Assembly (NCBI RefSeq): GCF_026712245.1
Contig: NZ_JAPPUY010000001.1
Location: 496,001-560,000 of the forward strand
DNA: 64,000 bases
DNA from: Roseateles hydrophilus
GTDB lineage: Bacteria > Pseudomonadota > Gammaproteobacteria > Burkholderiales > Burkholderiaceae_C
Direction: 5' to 3'
A program made the translations under genes and the position numbers. Within the stretch, counting starts at the first letter, position 1, and each line of letters begins with the position of its first letter. The notes under the pieces were generated by a model that saw only the letters and a list, made by a program, of their open reading frames with translations, made no database searches and was not told the origin of the DNA. Below are positions 52,730 through 63,997 of this stretch, in pieces.

Positions 52730-53824
52730 ATGACCGCCATCTCCGAAGCATCGCTGCAACCCCTGCTGCAGGCCGTGATCGATCCCGGCAGCGGCCGCAC
52801 GCTGGGCGAATCGCGCGCCGTGCGATCGGTGCAGGTCAGCGGCGCGGATGTCGCCGTGGACGTCGAACTGGGCTACCCGGCGGCCAGCCAGCATGCTGCG
52901 CTGCGCGCCGCCGTCATCGCGGCCGCCCGCGCACTGCCGGGCGTGGGCAATGTCAGCGTCGCCATCTCGACGCGGGTCGTCGCCCATGCGGTGCAGCGCG
53001 GCGTGCAGCTGCTGCCGGGCGTGAAGAACATCATCGCGGTGGCGTCCGGCAAGGGCGGCGTCGGCAAGAGCACCACGGCCGCCAACCTGGCGCTGGCGCT
53101 GGCCGCCGAGGGCGCCAAGGTCGGCGTGCTGGATGCCGACATCTACGGCCCCAGCCAGCCCACCATGCTAGGCGCCAGCGGCCGCCCCGAGACGCTGGAT
53201 GGCCAGACCATGGAGCCGCACATCGCCCACGGCCTGCAGGTCAACTCCATCGGCTTTCTTGTGGACGACGACCAGGCCATGATCTGGCGCGGCCCCATGG
53301 CCACGCAGGCGCTGGAGCAGCTGTTGCGCCAGACCCGCTGGCAGGAGCTGGACTACCTCGTCATCGACATGCCGCCGGGCACCGGCGACATCCAGCTGAC
53401 GCTGTCGCAGCGCGTGCCGGTGACCGGCGCCGTCATCGTCACCACGCCCCAGGACATTGCCCTCATCGACGCCAAGAAGGGCCTGAAGATGTTCGAGAAG
53501 GTGGGCGTGCCCATCCTGGGCATCGTCGAGAACATGGCGGTGCACATCTGCTCGAACTGCGGCCATGCCGAACACATCTTCGGCGCCGAGGGCGGGCGGC
53601 AGATGGCGGCGCAGTACGGCACGGAGCTGCTGGGCTCGCTGCCGCTGGCCATGAGCATCCGCGTGCAGGCGGATGCCGGCGCGCCCACGGTGGTGGCCGA
53701 TCCGGCCGGCGAGGTGGCGGCGCTGTACAAGGCGCTGGCCCGCAAGATTGCCGTGAAGATCGCAGCGCAAGGCAAGGACTACTCGTCCAAGTTCCCGACC
53801 ATCGCCATCTCCAAGGGCACCTGA
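52730..53824 (+). CDS. apbC: Iron-sulfur cluster carrier protein ApbC (Mrp/NBP35 ATPase)
   Basis: A 364-aa P-loop ATPase that carries Fe-S clusters to target proteins. An N-terminal MIP18/DUF59-like domain (about 5-85) precedes the deviant Walker A SGKGGVGKST (106-115). DADIYGPSQPTML and YLVIDMPPGTGD (Walker B) follow, then the cluster-binding CSNC motif near residue 290. ATG 52730 was chosen from family length; the open frame far upstream runs antisense to the TonB gene. It lies 183 bp upstream of the formate dehydrogenase operon on the same strand. Since that operon encodes Fe-S-rich subunits, a helper role is attractive but unproven. Confidence 0.92.
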   Translation: MTAISEASLQPLLQAVIDPGSGRTLGESRAVRSVQVSGADVAVDVELGYPAASQHAALRAAVIAAARALPGVGNVSVAISTRVVAHAVQRGVQLLPGVKNIIAVASGKGGVGKSTTAANLALALAAEGAKVGVLDADIYGPSQPTMLGASGRPETLDGQTMEPHIAHGLQVNSIGFLVDDDQAMIWRGPMATQALEQLLRQTRWQELDYLVIDMPPGTGDIQLTLSQRVPVTGAVIVTTPQDIALIDAKKGLKMFEKVGVPILGIVENMAVHICSNCGHAEHIFGAEGGRQMAAQYGTELLGSLPLAMSIRVQADAGAPTVVADPAGEVAALYKALARKIAVKIAAQGKDYSSKFPTIAISKGT

Positions 53825-54007
53825 TTCGCGCACCCGGAAGCTGACGCCTCCCTGACTTCCGGCTTTGCCTGACGCTATCGCTGAGTCGGCCAAACACCTA
53901 TTGGACAAGTCCCGTCGGTTGTGAAGAAATCCGGACGCTGCCGCGTGCCGGCGTCAATCTTCAATCTGTTGGACGGTGGGGTCCACGAGGCCCCTGGAGA
54001 CGATTCC

Positions 54008-57000
54008 ATGGACATGAACCGGAGGCATTTCTTCCGGGTGAGTGGCGCGGGGCTGGCAGCATCCAGTCTGGTCGCGCTGGGGTTCTCGCCGACGGCCGCA
54101 TTGGCCGAGGCGCGCAACTTCAAACTCTCCCGGGCCACAGAGACCCGCAACACCTGCCCCTACTGCTCGGTGGGCTGCGGCGTTATCATGTACTCGCTGG
54201 GCGACAAGGCGAAAAACGTCACCTCGTCCATCATCCACATCGAAGGTGACCCGGACCACCCGGTCAACCGCGGCACGCTGTGCCCCAAGGGCGCCGGCCT
54301 GCTGGACTTCGTGCACAGCCCCAACCGGCTGAAGTTCCCCGAGATCCGCGAGCCTGGCAGCAAGGAATGGAAGCGCGTCAGCTGGGACGAGGCCATGGGC
54401 CGCCTCGTCAAGCTGATGAAGGCCGACCGCGACGCCAACTTCCAGGCCACCAACGCTGACGGCAAGACCGTCAACCGCTGGCTGACCACCGGCATGCTCT
54501 GCGCGAGCGCATCGTCCAACGAGGCGGGCTACATCACCCACAAGGCGATGCGCTCGTTGGGGATGCTGGTCTTCGACAACCAGGCGCGCGTTTGACACGC
54601 CCCGACGGTGGCCAGTCTGGCCCCGACGTTTGGGCGCGGTGCGATGACCAACCATTGGGTGGACATCAAGAACGCCGACCTCGTGCTGATCATGGGCGGC
54701 AATGCCGCCGAGGCCCACCCCTGCGGGTTCAAGTGGGTCATTGAGGCCAAGCACCACAACAAGGCCAAGCTGATCGTTGTCGATCCGCGCTTCACGCGCT
54801 CGGCCGCGATGAGCGACTACTACGCGCCCATCCGGGCGGGGGCTGACATCGCGTTCCTGGCGGGCGTGATCAACTACCTGCTGGCCGGCGACAAGATCCA
54901 GCACGAGTACGTCAAGCACTACACCAACGCCAGCTTCATCGTCGGCGAGGACTACAAGTTCGACGATGGCCTGTTCAGCGGCTACGACGAGGCCAAGCGC
55001 CGCTACGACAACAAGAGCTGGGGCTACGAGCTCGACGAGAAGGGCTTCGCCAAGGTCGACCCGACGCTGCAGCATCCGCGCTGCGTGCTCAACGTGATGA
55101 AGGCGCATTACGCGCGCTACACGCCCGAGATGGTCAGCAAGGTCACCGGCACGCCGCAGGACAAGTTCCTGAAGGTCTGCCAGATGATCTCGGAGACCGC
55201 CAAGCCCGATCGCGCCATGACCATCATGTACGCGCTGGGCTGGACGCAGCACAGCCAGGGCTCGCAGATGATCCGCACCGCGGCCATCATGCAGCTGCTG
55301 CTGGGAAACATCGGCGTGGCCGGCGGCGGCATGAATGCGCTGCGCGGGCACTCCAACATCCAGGGCCTCACCGACCTGGGCCTGCTGTCGACCTCGCTGA
55401 CGGGCTACATGAGCCTGCCGCGCGAAAGCGAGCAGGATTTGGAGACCTACTACAAGCCGCGCGCCGTCAAGCCGCTGCGCCCGGGGCAGATGAGCTTCTG
55501 GCAGAACTACCCCAAGTTCTTCGTCAGCCAGCAAAAGGCCTGGTGGGGCAAGGCGGCCACGGCCGAGAACGAGTGGGCCTTCCACTACCTGCCGAAGTGG
55601 GACAAGGTCTACGACGTGCTGCAGGCCTTCGAGCTGATGAACCAGGGCAAGCTCAACGGCTACATCTGCCAGGGCTTCAACCCGGTCGGCTCCTTCCCCA
55701 ACAAGAAGAAGATCGTCGGTGGCCTGTCCAAGCTCAAGTACCTGGTCATCATCGATCCGCTCAACACCGAGACCGCCGAGTTCTGGAAGAACCACGGCGA
55801 GCACCACGACGTGAAGAGCGAGGAGATCCAGACCACGGTGTTCCGCTTCCCCAGCACCTGCTTTGCCGAGGAGGACGGCTCGCTGACCAACTCCGGCCGC
55901 TGGCTGCAGTGGCACTGGAAGGGCGCCGAGCCCCCGGGCGAGGCCAAGGGCGACCCGGAGATCATTGCCCAGTTGTTCACGCGCCTGAGGGCGGCCTACG
56001 CGAAGGAGGGCGGCGCCTTCCCCGACCCCATCCTCAATCTCGCCTGGCCCTATCTGCAGCCCACCAACCCCTCGGCCGAGGAACTGGCCAAGGAGTACAA
56101 CGGCAAGGCGCTGGCCGACGTGCTGGACCCCAAGGACCCGACCAAGGTGCTGGTCAAGGCCGGCGACCAGGTCAGCGGCTTCGGCCAGCTGCGCGACGAC
56201 GGGTCCACGTCCTGCGGCTGCTGGATCTATGCCGGTAGCTGGACGCAGGCCGGCAACCAGATGGCGCGCCGCGACAACAGCGACCCCTACGGCATCGGCC
56301 AGACGCTGAACTGGGCCTGGGCCTGGCCAGCGAACCGCCGCGTGCTCTACAACGCGGCGTCCTGCTCGCCCGAGGGCAAGCCGTGGAACGCCAAGCGCCG
56401 TCTGGTGGCCTGGAACGGCGAGAAGTGGGGCGGCTCCGACGTGCCCGACATCCGGCCCGACGCCAACCCGACGGACGCCGAGGCTGTGCGGCCCTTCATC
56501 ATGACGGCCGAGGGCGTGGCGCGTCTATTCGCGCCCACGGGCCTGGTGGACGGCCCATTGCCGGAGCACTACGAGCCCTTCGAGACACCGCTGGCCGCCA
56601 ACCCCATGCACCCCAACAACGCCAAGGCCAAGAGCAATCCGGCCGCGCGCGTGTTCAAGGGCGACATGGAGGCCTTCGGTACGCCCAAGGACTTCCCATA
56701 CGTGGCGACGTCCTACCGGCTGACCGAGCACTTCCACTACTGGACCAAGAACGTGCGCTCGTCCGCCGTGACGCAGCCGCAGCAATTCGTCGAGATCGGT
56801 GAGGAATTGGCCAAGGAGAAGGGCGTGGCCAATGGCGACTGGGTCAAGGTGAGCAGCAACCGCGGCTTCATCAAGGCCGTGGCCGTGGTGAGCAAGCGCA
56901 TCGCGTCGCTGGACGTGGACGGCAAACGGGTGCACACCGTGGGCCTGCCCAATCACTGGGGCTTCGTCGGCGTCGCCAAGCCCGGGTATCTCGTCAACAC

Positions 57001-57079
57001 GCTGACCCCCTTCGTGGGCGATGCGAACACGCAGACGCCCGAGTTCAAGAGCTTCACCGTGAACCTTGAAAAGGCTTGA
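54008..57079 (+). CDS. fdhA: Formate dehydrogenase catalytic subunit, selenocysteine-containing (FdnG/FdhA type)
   Basis: A 1023-aa molybdopterin (bis-MGD) subunit that oxidises formate. An in-frame TGA at 54593-54595 encodes selenocysteine at residue 196, in the context NQARV-U-HAPTVA. Reading through it restores one continuous, fully conserved protein, and Sec196 is also the position known from E. coli FdnG. The twin-arginine signal [11 protein letters not shown] at the N-terminus predicts folded export to the periplasm. The 4Fe-4S ligands are Cys50, Cys53, Cys57 and Cys92 ([19 protein letters not shown]). A SECIS hairpin follows the TGA. Gene finders that stop at TGA will split it into two CDS, 54008-54595 and about 54608-57079. 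fdhB starts 2 nt after its stop. Confidence 0.96.
54593..54636 (+). promoter_or_regulatory. SECIS element with the UGA selenocysteine codon
   Basis: Bacterial selenocysteine insertion element inside the fdhA coding region. TGA is at 54593-54595. The lower stem is CGCCC (54598-54602) with GGGCG (54632-54636). The apical hairpin is GG-U-GGCC-AGUCU-GGCC-CC (54607-54624), in which U54609 is a bulge and the loop contains GU. A bulged U and GU-containing loop are the SelB-contact features known from the E. coli fdnG/fdhF elements. Confidence 0.9.
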
Positions 57080-57081
57080 CC

Positions 57082-57963
57082 ATGTCTTCACTCCAATCTC
57101 TCGACATCGCCAAGCGCTCGGCCACGACCACCAACCCGCCGCAGGCGCGCAAGACCATCGAGGTCGCCAAGCTCATCGACGTCTCCTCCTGCATCGGCTG
57201 CAAGGCCTGCCAGGTGGCCTGCATGCAGTGGAACGACCTGCGTGACGACGTGGGCGAGGCGCACGGCACCTACGACAACCCGCGCGACCTGACGCCGCAG
57301 AGCTGGACGGTCATGCGCTACTCCGAGGTGGAGGTCGAAAAAGACCGGCTCGAGTGGCTGATCCGCAAGGACGGCTGCATGCACTGCGAGGATCCGGGCT
57401 GCCTCAAGAGCTGCCCGGCGCCCGGTGCCATCGTGAAGTACACGAATGGCATCGTGGACTTCATCTCCGAGCACTGCGTGGGCTGCGGCAACTGCGTCAC
57501 TGGCTGCCCCTTCGACGTGCCGCGCCTGTCCAAGGTCGACAGCAAGGCCTACAAGTGCTCGCTGTGCTCCGACCGGGTCGGCGTCGGGCTGGAGCCGGCG
57601 TGCGCCAAGGCCTGCCCGACCGGCGCCATCCGCTTCGGCACCAAGGAGGACATGCTGGACTACGGTGCCGAGCGCGTGACCGACCTCAAGGACCGCGGCT
57701 ATGCCAACGCGGGCGTCTATGACCCGCAGGGCGTTGGCGGCACCCACGTCGTCTATGTGCTGCAGCACGCCGACAAGCCCGAGCTCTACCACGGCCTGCC
57801 CGCCGATCCCAAGATCAGCCCGCTGGTGTCGCTGTGGAAGGGGGCGGCCAAGCCGCTGGCGGTGGCGGCGATGGTGGGGGCGGTCGTGGCCGGCTTCTTC
57901 CACTACATGAAGGTCGGTCCGGTGGAGTCCAAGGACGACGCCGACAACAAGGCGGACGCCTGA
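57082..57963 (+). CDS. fdhB: Formate dehydrogenase iron-sulfur subunit (FdnH/FdhB type)
   Basis: A 293-aa ferredoxin-like electron-transfer subunit. Four cluster-binding groups are visible: [11 protein letters not shown] (Cys37-Cys47), [24 protein letters not shown] and [20 protein letters not shown], so four 4Fe-4S clusters as in FdnH. A C-terminal membrane helix (about 257-276, [19 protein letters not shown]) anchors it on the periplasmic side next to the cytochrome. The start is the ATG at 57082, 2 nt after the fdhA stop; the TTG at 57076 is in frame but overlaps. It has no signal peptide and should be exported together with FdhA by the Tat system, as known for FdnGH. Confidence 0.95.
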   Translation: MSSLQSLDIAKRSATTTNPPQARKTIEVAKLIDVSSCIGCKACQVACMQWNDLRDDVGEAHGTYDNPRDLTPQSWTVMRYSEVEVEKDRLEWLIRKDGCMHCEDPGCLKSCPAPGAIVKYTNGIVDFISEHCVGCGNCVTGCPFDVPRLSKVDSKAYKCSLCSDRVGVGLEPACAKACPTGAIRFGTKEDMLDYGAERVTDLKDRGYANAGVYDPQGVGGTHVVYVLQHADKPELYHGLPADPKISPLVSLWKGAAKPLAVAAMVGAVVAGFFHYMKVGPVESKDDADNKADA

Positions 57964-57974
57964 AGGAGCACGAC

Positions 57975-58598
57975 ATGGCAATTCGAACCCTGCGTCGCTA
58001 CGAAGACCGCGACCGCATGAACCACTGGCTCATCGCGCTGCTGTTCGTGCTGGCCGGGCTGTCCGGCCTGGCCTTCTTCCACCCGAGTCTGTACTTCTTC
58101 AGCGCGCTGTTCGGCGGCGGCGTCTGGACACGCATCCTGCATCCGTTCTTCGGTGTCGCCATGGTGCTGGCCTTCGCGGTGATGTTCTTCCGCCTGTGGC
58201 GCGACAACGTGTTCACGCCGTCGGATCGGGACTGGGTGGCGCACAGCGGCGACATGCTGCGCGGCAACAAGGCGGCCATGCCGCCGGTGGGCAAGTACAA
58301 CGCCGGCCAGAAGGGTGTGTTCTGGCTGATGAGCCTGTGCCTCGTGGTGCTGCTGGTGACCGGTGTGATGTTCTGGCAGCCCTGGTTCGCCAGCAGCTTC
58401 CCCATCCTGCTGCGCCGCATCGCCGTCGTGCTGCATGCGGCCAGCGCGGTCGTGCTGATCCTGGGCGTCATCATGCATGTGTACGCCGCGATCTGGGTCA
58501 AGGGCACGGTGCGCGCGATGACGCGTGGCACGGTGACCGAGGGCTGGGCGCGTCAGAATCACCCGCTGTGGCACCGTGAGATGACAGGCAAGCAGTGA
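57975..58598 (+). CDS. fdhC: Formate dehydrogenase cytochrome b556 subunit (FdnI/FdhC type)
   Basis: A 207-aa diheme cytochrome b that passes formate electrons to quinone in the inner membrane. Four hydrophobic helices are predicted. Heme-ligand histidines appear in RMNHWLIALL (His17), ILHPFFGVAM, VLHAASAVVL and IMHVYAAIW, matching the FdnI pattern. The ATG at 57975 has a GAAGGAG ribosome site. The stop overlaps the fdhE start by 4 nt (GTGA). Together with FdhA and FdhB this makes a respiratory, periplasm-facing FDH-N-type complex rather than a hydrogen lyase enzyme. Confidence 0.95.
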   Translation: MAIRTLRRYEDRDRMNHWLIALLFVLAGLSGLAFFHPSLYFFSALFGGGVWTRILHPFFGVAMVLAFAVMFFRLWRDNVFTPSDRDWVAHSGDMLRGNKAAMPPVGKYNAGQKGVFWLMSLCLVVLLVTGVMFWQPWFASSFPILLRRIAVVLHAASAVVLILGVIMHVYAAIWVKGTVRAMTRGTVTEGWARQNHPLWHREMTGKQ

Positions 58599-59599
58599 CC
58601 CCGACGACCAGCACCTCCCAGAAACTCCTCAGCCCCGAAGAGATCGCCGTCCGTGCGGGCGAGCAGCTGACCTTTGTGCACCTGCCCGATGCCGGCGTGT
58701 TCGCCGCGCGGGCACTGCGCTTGCGCGAGCTGGCCGCCGGCCATGCGATGCGCGACTTCCTGCTATTCGTCGCCGAACTGGCCGACGCCCAGCACCGGGC
58801 GCTCAAGGCCGGCGTCAGCGTGCCGGTGCCCTCGGCCGAGCAGGTGGGCGCCGCCGCGCGCGACGGCGTGCCGCTGCTGCCAGCCGAGGCCTGGGTTCGC
58901 GAGCCGGTCTGGCGCGACAGCCTGCGTGCACTGCTGCGCGATCTCGCCGCGCATCTGCCGGAAGGCCCGGCGCGTGCCGCCGCAGCCCACCTGGCTGACG
59001 CGACGGATGAGCACCTGGACACGCAAGCCGGCCGCCTGCTGACCGGCGTGATGCTGGGGCTGGACCTGGCCGCCGCGCCGCTGATCGCCGCCGGCCTACA
59101 GCTCCATTGGGTGCGCCTGGTGCAGCAGACCGCCGTCGCCCACGGCGGCGGTGCGGTCGCGCCCTTCGGCCGCATCGACGACCCGACCGTCTGCCCCTGT
59201 TGCGGATCGCGCCCCGTGGCGTCACTGGAGCGCCTGGGCGCCGAGGGCGCGCGTTACCTGGCCTGCGGTCTGTGTGCCACGCAGTGGCATTACGTGCGCA
59301 TCAAGTGCACGCACTGCCAGAGCACCAAGGGCATCTCGCTGCAGAACCTCGTCGCAGCCGACGCCAGCGCGCCCGAGGCGCAGCCGGCCGTGCAGGCCGA
59401 GTGCTGCAGCGAGTGCGGTCACTACCTCAAGCTGATGCACCCGGCGCGTGACAACGGCCTCGAACCCGTGGCTGATGACCTGGCCACGCTGACGCTCGAT
59501 CTGCTCGTCAGCGAGGACGGCCAGCAGCGCCACGGCCTGAACCTGCTGCTGCTCTTCGGCGAGCCCGACGAGGCCCCACCGCCCGGCGGAGGACATTGA
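58595..59599 (+). CDS. fdhE: Formate dehydrogenase accessory protein FdhE
   Basis: A 334-aa cytoplasmic maturation factor needed for active Tat-exported formate dehydrogenases. The N-terminal helical half is followed by a rubredoxin-like half with paired Cys: CPCCGSRP, CGLCATQWHYVRIKCTHC and CCSECGHYLK, the known FdhE iron-binding pattern. The GTG start at 58595 overlaps the fdhC stop by 4 nt. selA follows with its GTG 2 nt after the fdhE stop. FdhD, the sulfurtransferase also required for FDH activity, is not encoded in the window. Confidence 0.93.
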   Translation: MTPTTSTSQKLLSPEEIAVRAGEQLTFVHLPDAGVFAARALRLRELAAGHAMRDFLLFVAELADAQHRALKAGVSVPVPSAEQVGAAARDGVPLLPAEAWVREPVWRDSLRALLRDLAAHLPEGPARAAAAHLADATDEHLDTQAGRLLTGVMLGLDLAAAPLIAAGLQLHWVRLVQQTAVAHGGGAVAPFGRIDDPTVCPCCGSRPVASLERLGAEGARYLACGLCATQWHYVRIKCTHCQSTKGISLQNLVAADASAPEAQPAVQAECCSECGHYLKLMHPARDNGLEPVADDLATLTLDLLVSEDGQQRHGLNLLLLFGEPDEAPPPGGGH

Positions 59600-59601
59600 T
59601 C

Positions 59602-61031
59602 GTGGCGCCCGACGAATCCGTGGTTCACGGTTCCAAGGCCCCCGACAAAGCGGCCCCCAAGGACCTCCCGGCCCTCGACAAGCTGCTGCGCGAATGTGCG
59701 GCGCTGGTGGCCGAGCACGGCCACACGCTGGTCGCCCGCGAGGCGCGGGGGCTGCTCGACGCCCTGCGCACGCGCGCGGTGGCGGGCGAGTTGCCCCGCG
59801 CCGAGCTGGCCGGGCTGCCGCAGGCGCTGGCCGCGCGTGTTGCCGCGCGCATGAGGCCCAAGATGCGTGCGGTGCTCAACCTCAGCGGCACCGTCATCCA
59901 CACCAACCTCGGCCGCGCGCTGCTGGCCGACGCCGCGCTGCAGCAGGTGCTGGCACTGACCGGCGCGCCCAACAACCTCGAGTTCGACCTGGACACCGGT
60001 GGCCGCGGTGACCGTGACGACCTCATCGAGAACTTGCTGTGCGAACTCACCGGCGCCGAAGCGGCCACGGTGGTGAACAACAACGCGGCTGCGGTGCTGC
60101 TGGGCATCGCGGCGTTGGCGCGGGGCAAGGAGGCCATCGTGTCGCGCGGCGAGCTGGTCGAGATCGGCGGCGCCTTCCGCATGCCCGACGTGATGTCCGC
60201 GGCCGGCGCCACGCTGGTGGAGGTGGGCACCACCAACCGCACCCACCCGCGCGACTACGAGGGCGCCATCAACCCGCGCACCGGCCTCATCGTCAAGGTG
60301 CACACCAGCAACTACGCCGTGCAGGGCTTCACCGCCTCGGTGGATGAGGCGACGCTGGCCCCGATCGCGCGAGCGGGCGGTGTGCCGCTGATGACCGATT
60401 TGGGCAGCGGTGCGCTCGTGGACCTCACCCAATGGGGCCTGCCGGCCGAGCCGCTGCCCCAGGCCATGCTGGCCGCGGGCTGCGACGTGGTCACCTTCAG
60501 CGGCGACAAGCTGCTGGGCGGCCCGCAGGCCGGGCTCATCGTTGGCAGCAAGGCCGCGGTGGGGCGCATTCGCAAGTTCCCGATGAAGCGGGCGCTGCGC
60601 CTGTCCAAGCTGCCGTTTGCTGCACTGGAGGCCACGTTGCGCCTGTACCTGCGGCCCGAGCGGCTGGTGCAGGACCTGCCCACGCTGCGCCTGCTGACCA
60701 GACCGCAGGCCCAGATCGCCGCGCTGGCGCAGGCCCTGCTGCCGGTGCTGGAAGCCGCTGTGGCGCCACGCTTTGCGGTGTCGGTCGTCGCGCTGCAGAG
60801 CCAGATCGGCTCCGGCTCGCTGCCGGTGGAGCGGCTGCCGTCGGCCGGCCTGGCTCTGGCCGCGCTCGACGGCCGTGGCCGCACGCTCGAAGCGCTCGTG
60901 ACGGCCCTGCGCGGGCTGCCGCGCCCGGTGATCGGCCGTGTCCACGACGACCGCCTGCTGCTGGACCTGCGCTGCCTGGAAGACCCGGCACTGCTGACCG
61001 GCCAGCTGGGCGTGCTGAAGGAGGCGTTGGC

Positions 61032-61035
<4 letters not shown>
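59602..61035 (+). CDS. selA: L-seryl-tRNA(Sec) selenium transferase
   Basis: A 477-aa PLP enzyme that converts Ser-tRNA(Sec) to Sec-tRNA(Sec) with selenophosphate. The cofactor lysine is Lys303 in [15 protein letters not shown]. Other conserved segments are [19 protein letters not shown], the [10 protein letters not shown] loop and [17 protein letters not shown]. The GTG at 59602, 2 nt after the fdhE stop and behind GGAGG, is the preferred start; a TTG at 59596 would give a 4-nt overlap. Its stop overlaps the selB GTG by 4 nt. The selenophosphate synthetase gene selD is not in the window. Confidence 0.95.
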
Positions 61036-62906
<1,871 letters not shown>

Positions 62907-62913
62907 GGACTTC

Positions 62914-63009
62914 GGAGGGGCAACGACACCGGTGTGTCGGCCGGGCTTCAAACCCGGTGGGTGGCGCCATGCGCTGCTGGGTGGGTTCGACCCCCACGCC
63001 CCTCCGCCA
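62914..63009 (+). tRNA. selC: tRNA-Sec (anticodon UCA)
   Basis: A 96-nt selenocysteine tRNA. The acceptor arm has 8 bp, GGAGGGGC (62914-62921) with GCCCCTCC (62998-63005), longer than in ordinary tRNAs. The anticodon arm is CCGGG-CTTCAAA-CCCGG with the anticodon TCA reading UGA. A long variable arm follows (about 62960-62980), then the T arm GTGGG-TTCGACC-CCCAC. Discriminator G63006 and CCA (63007-63009) are encoded. The overall layout matches E. coli selC. It lies directly behind selB. Confidence 0.97.
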
Positions 63010-63132
63010 TTTGGCATTCATTCGGCGGCTGCGCGGCCCGATCCTGCGCCTGCGATGCTCGCCGTACGCCAGTACGGCTGCGCTGCTCGACGCAGCCTCG
63101 GGCCGCTCGCGGTGCCGACTGAACGCCAAATG
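63008..63132. repeat. Long imperfect inverted repeat behind selC
   Basis: The left arm 63008-63041 (starts CATTTGGCATTCATTCGGC) is complementary, with two mismatches and an internal loop, to the right arm 63098-63132. Between them a perfect hairpin GCCGTAC-gcca-GTACGGC (63061-63078) and further CTGCG/CGCAG pairings give a cruciform-like shape. It overlaps the last two bases of the tRNA CCA. It may serve as terminator or tRNA 3'-processing structure, or be a dispersed repetitive palindrome. Confidence 0.7.
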
Positions 63133-63147
63133 CCGAGGAGGGCGTCC

Positions 63148-63585
63148 ATGCTGATCGCCGGTACAGAGCTGCCGGACGACCTCTGGTACTGGGTCGAAGA
63201 CCAGACCTGGGTGCGGCTGCTGCCTGGGGGCGGGGTGCGGGTGGGCATCACGGCGCTGGGCTTGAAGGCGTCGGGCGAGATCTACATGTGCCGGCCGAAG
63301 TCGGTGGGCAGCGAGGTGGTGCAGGGGCGCTCCGTCGGTGTGGTGGAGCTGTCCAAGTCGGTCGTGTCGGTGCGCTCGCCGCTGTCGGGCACGGTGACGC
63401 GGGTCAATGAGGCGCTGGAGACGCAGCCTGAGTTGGTGCACCGCTCGCCCTACGGAGAGGGCTGGCTGGTGGAGCTGGCGCCGTCCCAGCTGCCGCAGGA
63501 GCAGGCCGGGCTGGCCATCGGCGCGGCCGCCGTGCGCGAAGCCATGCAGGCCTGGGCGCGGCTCAACCGGCTGGAGGCGGACTGA
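63148..63585 (+). CDS. GcvH-like lipoyl carrier protein
   Basis: A 145-aa protein with the fold of glycine cleavage H protein. It has the conserved WVRLLPGGGVRVGITALGL, and Lys70 in VVELSKSVVSVRSPLSGTV aligns with the lipoylated lysine of GcvH (VVESVKA...PVSG). LETQPELVHRSPYGEGWLVE follows the H-protein pattern. No gcvT or gcvP is near, and the SKS context differs from classic GcvH, so it is more like the lipoate-binding proteins found with sulfur (DsrE/Hdr-like) systems. The DsrE-like gene overlaps its stop by 1 nt. Function in sulfur or one-carbon transfer is inference. Confidence 0.8.
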   Translation: MLIAGTELPDDLWYWVEDQTWVRLLPGGGVRVGITALGLKASGEIYMCRPKSVGSEVVQGRSVGVVELSKSVVSVRSPLSGTVTRVNEALETQPELVHRSPYGEGWLVELAPSQLPQEQAGLAIGAAAVREAMQAWARLNRLEAD

Positions 63586-63965
63586 TGTCGCGCACCGGCC
63601 TGGCCATCCTGCTGTGGGCCGCCGACCCCGACGAGCCCGCGCGCCTGGCCACGCCCTTCGCCCATGCGGCCGCGGCAGCGGCGATGGACCTGCAGGTGGA
63701 GGTGTATTTCTCGGCGCGCTCGGTGCTGCTGCTGCGCCCCGGTGTGGCAGAGTCGCTGCGCGCATCGGCGCGTTTCGACAAGACGGTGGCGGCCTGGATG
63801 CAGGACGCGCTGTCGCACGGCGCGCGCTTTCTGGCCTGCTCCGATGCGCTGGCCGCGCAAGGCCTGACCCCGGCCGACATCCTGCCCGCCGCGCGCCAGC
63901 ATGGCGGTGCGGTCCAATTCACTGCCCGTGCCGCTGACCCGGCCTGGGCCACCCTGGTGTTCTGA
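63585..63965 (+). CDS. DsrE-like sulfur-carrier family protein
   Basis: A 126-aa protein resembling the DsrE/DsrF fold: an initial beta-strand (GLAILLWAADPDEPARLATP), a helix, VEVYFSARSVLLL, and a single conserved-position Cys85 in ARFLACSDALAAQG, followed by LTPADILPAARQHGG. In DsrE/TusD relatives this Cys carries a persulfide. The start codon overlaps the stop of the GcvH-like gene (TGATG), so the two are co-translated. Pairing of a lipoyl carrier with a DsrE protein points to sulfur transfer. Confidence in the fold is moderate, in the function low. Confidence 0.72.
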   Translation: MSRTGLAILLWAADPDEPARLATPFAHAAAAAAMDLQVEVYFSARSVLLLRPGVAESLRASARFDKTVAAWMQDALSHGARFLACSDALAAQGLTPADILPAARQHGGAVQFTARAADPAWATLVF

Positions 63966-63997
63966 TCGGGCACCGAACTTTTCCCTGGAGATCTGCA

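Noticed and set aside
53825-54007. Sigma-54 or FhlA-type promoter upstream of fdhA
   Set aside because: No convincing GG-N10-GC element could be found by eye; a weak TTGGAC with AAGAAA at 17-nt spacing is too poor to call.
54593-54607. Frameshift or nonsense mutation splitting formate dehydrogenase
   Set aside because: The frame is the same on both sides, the TGA falls exactly at the selenocysteine position, a SECIS follows, and selA, selB and selC are present.
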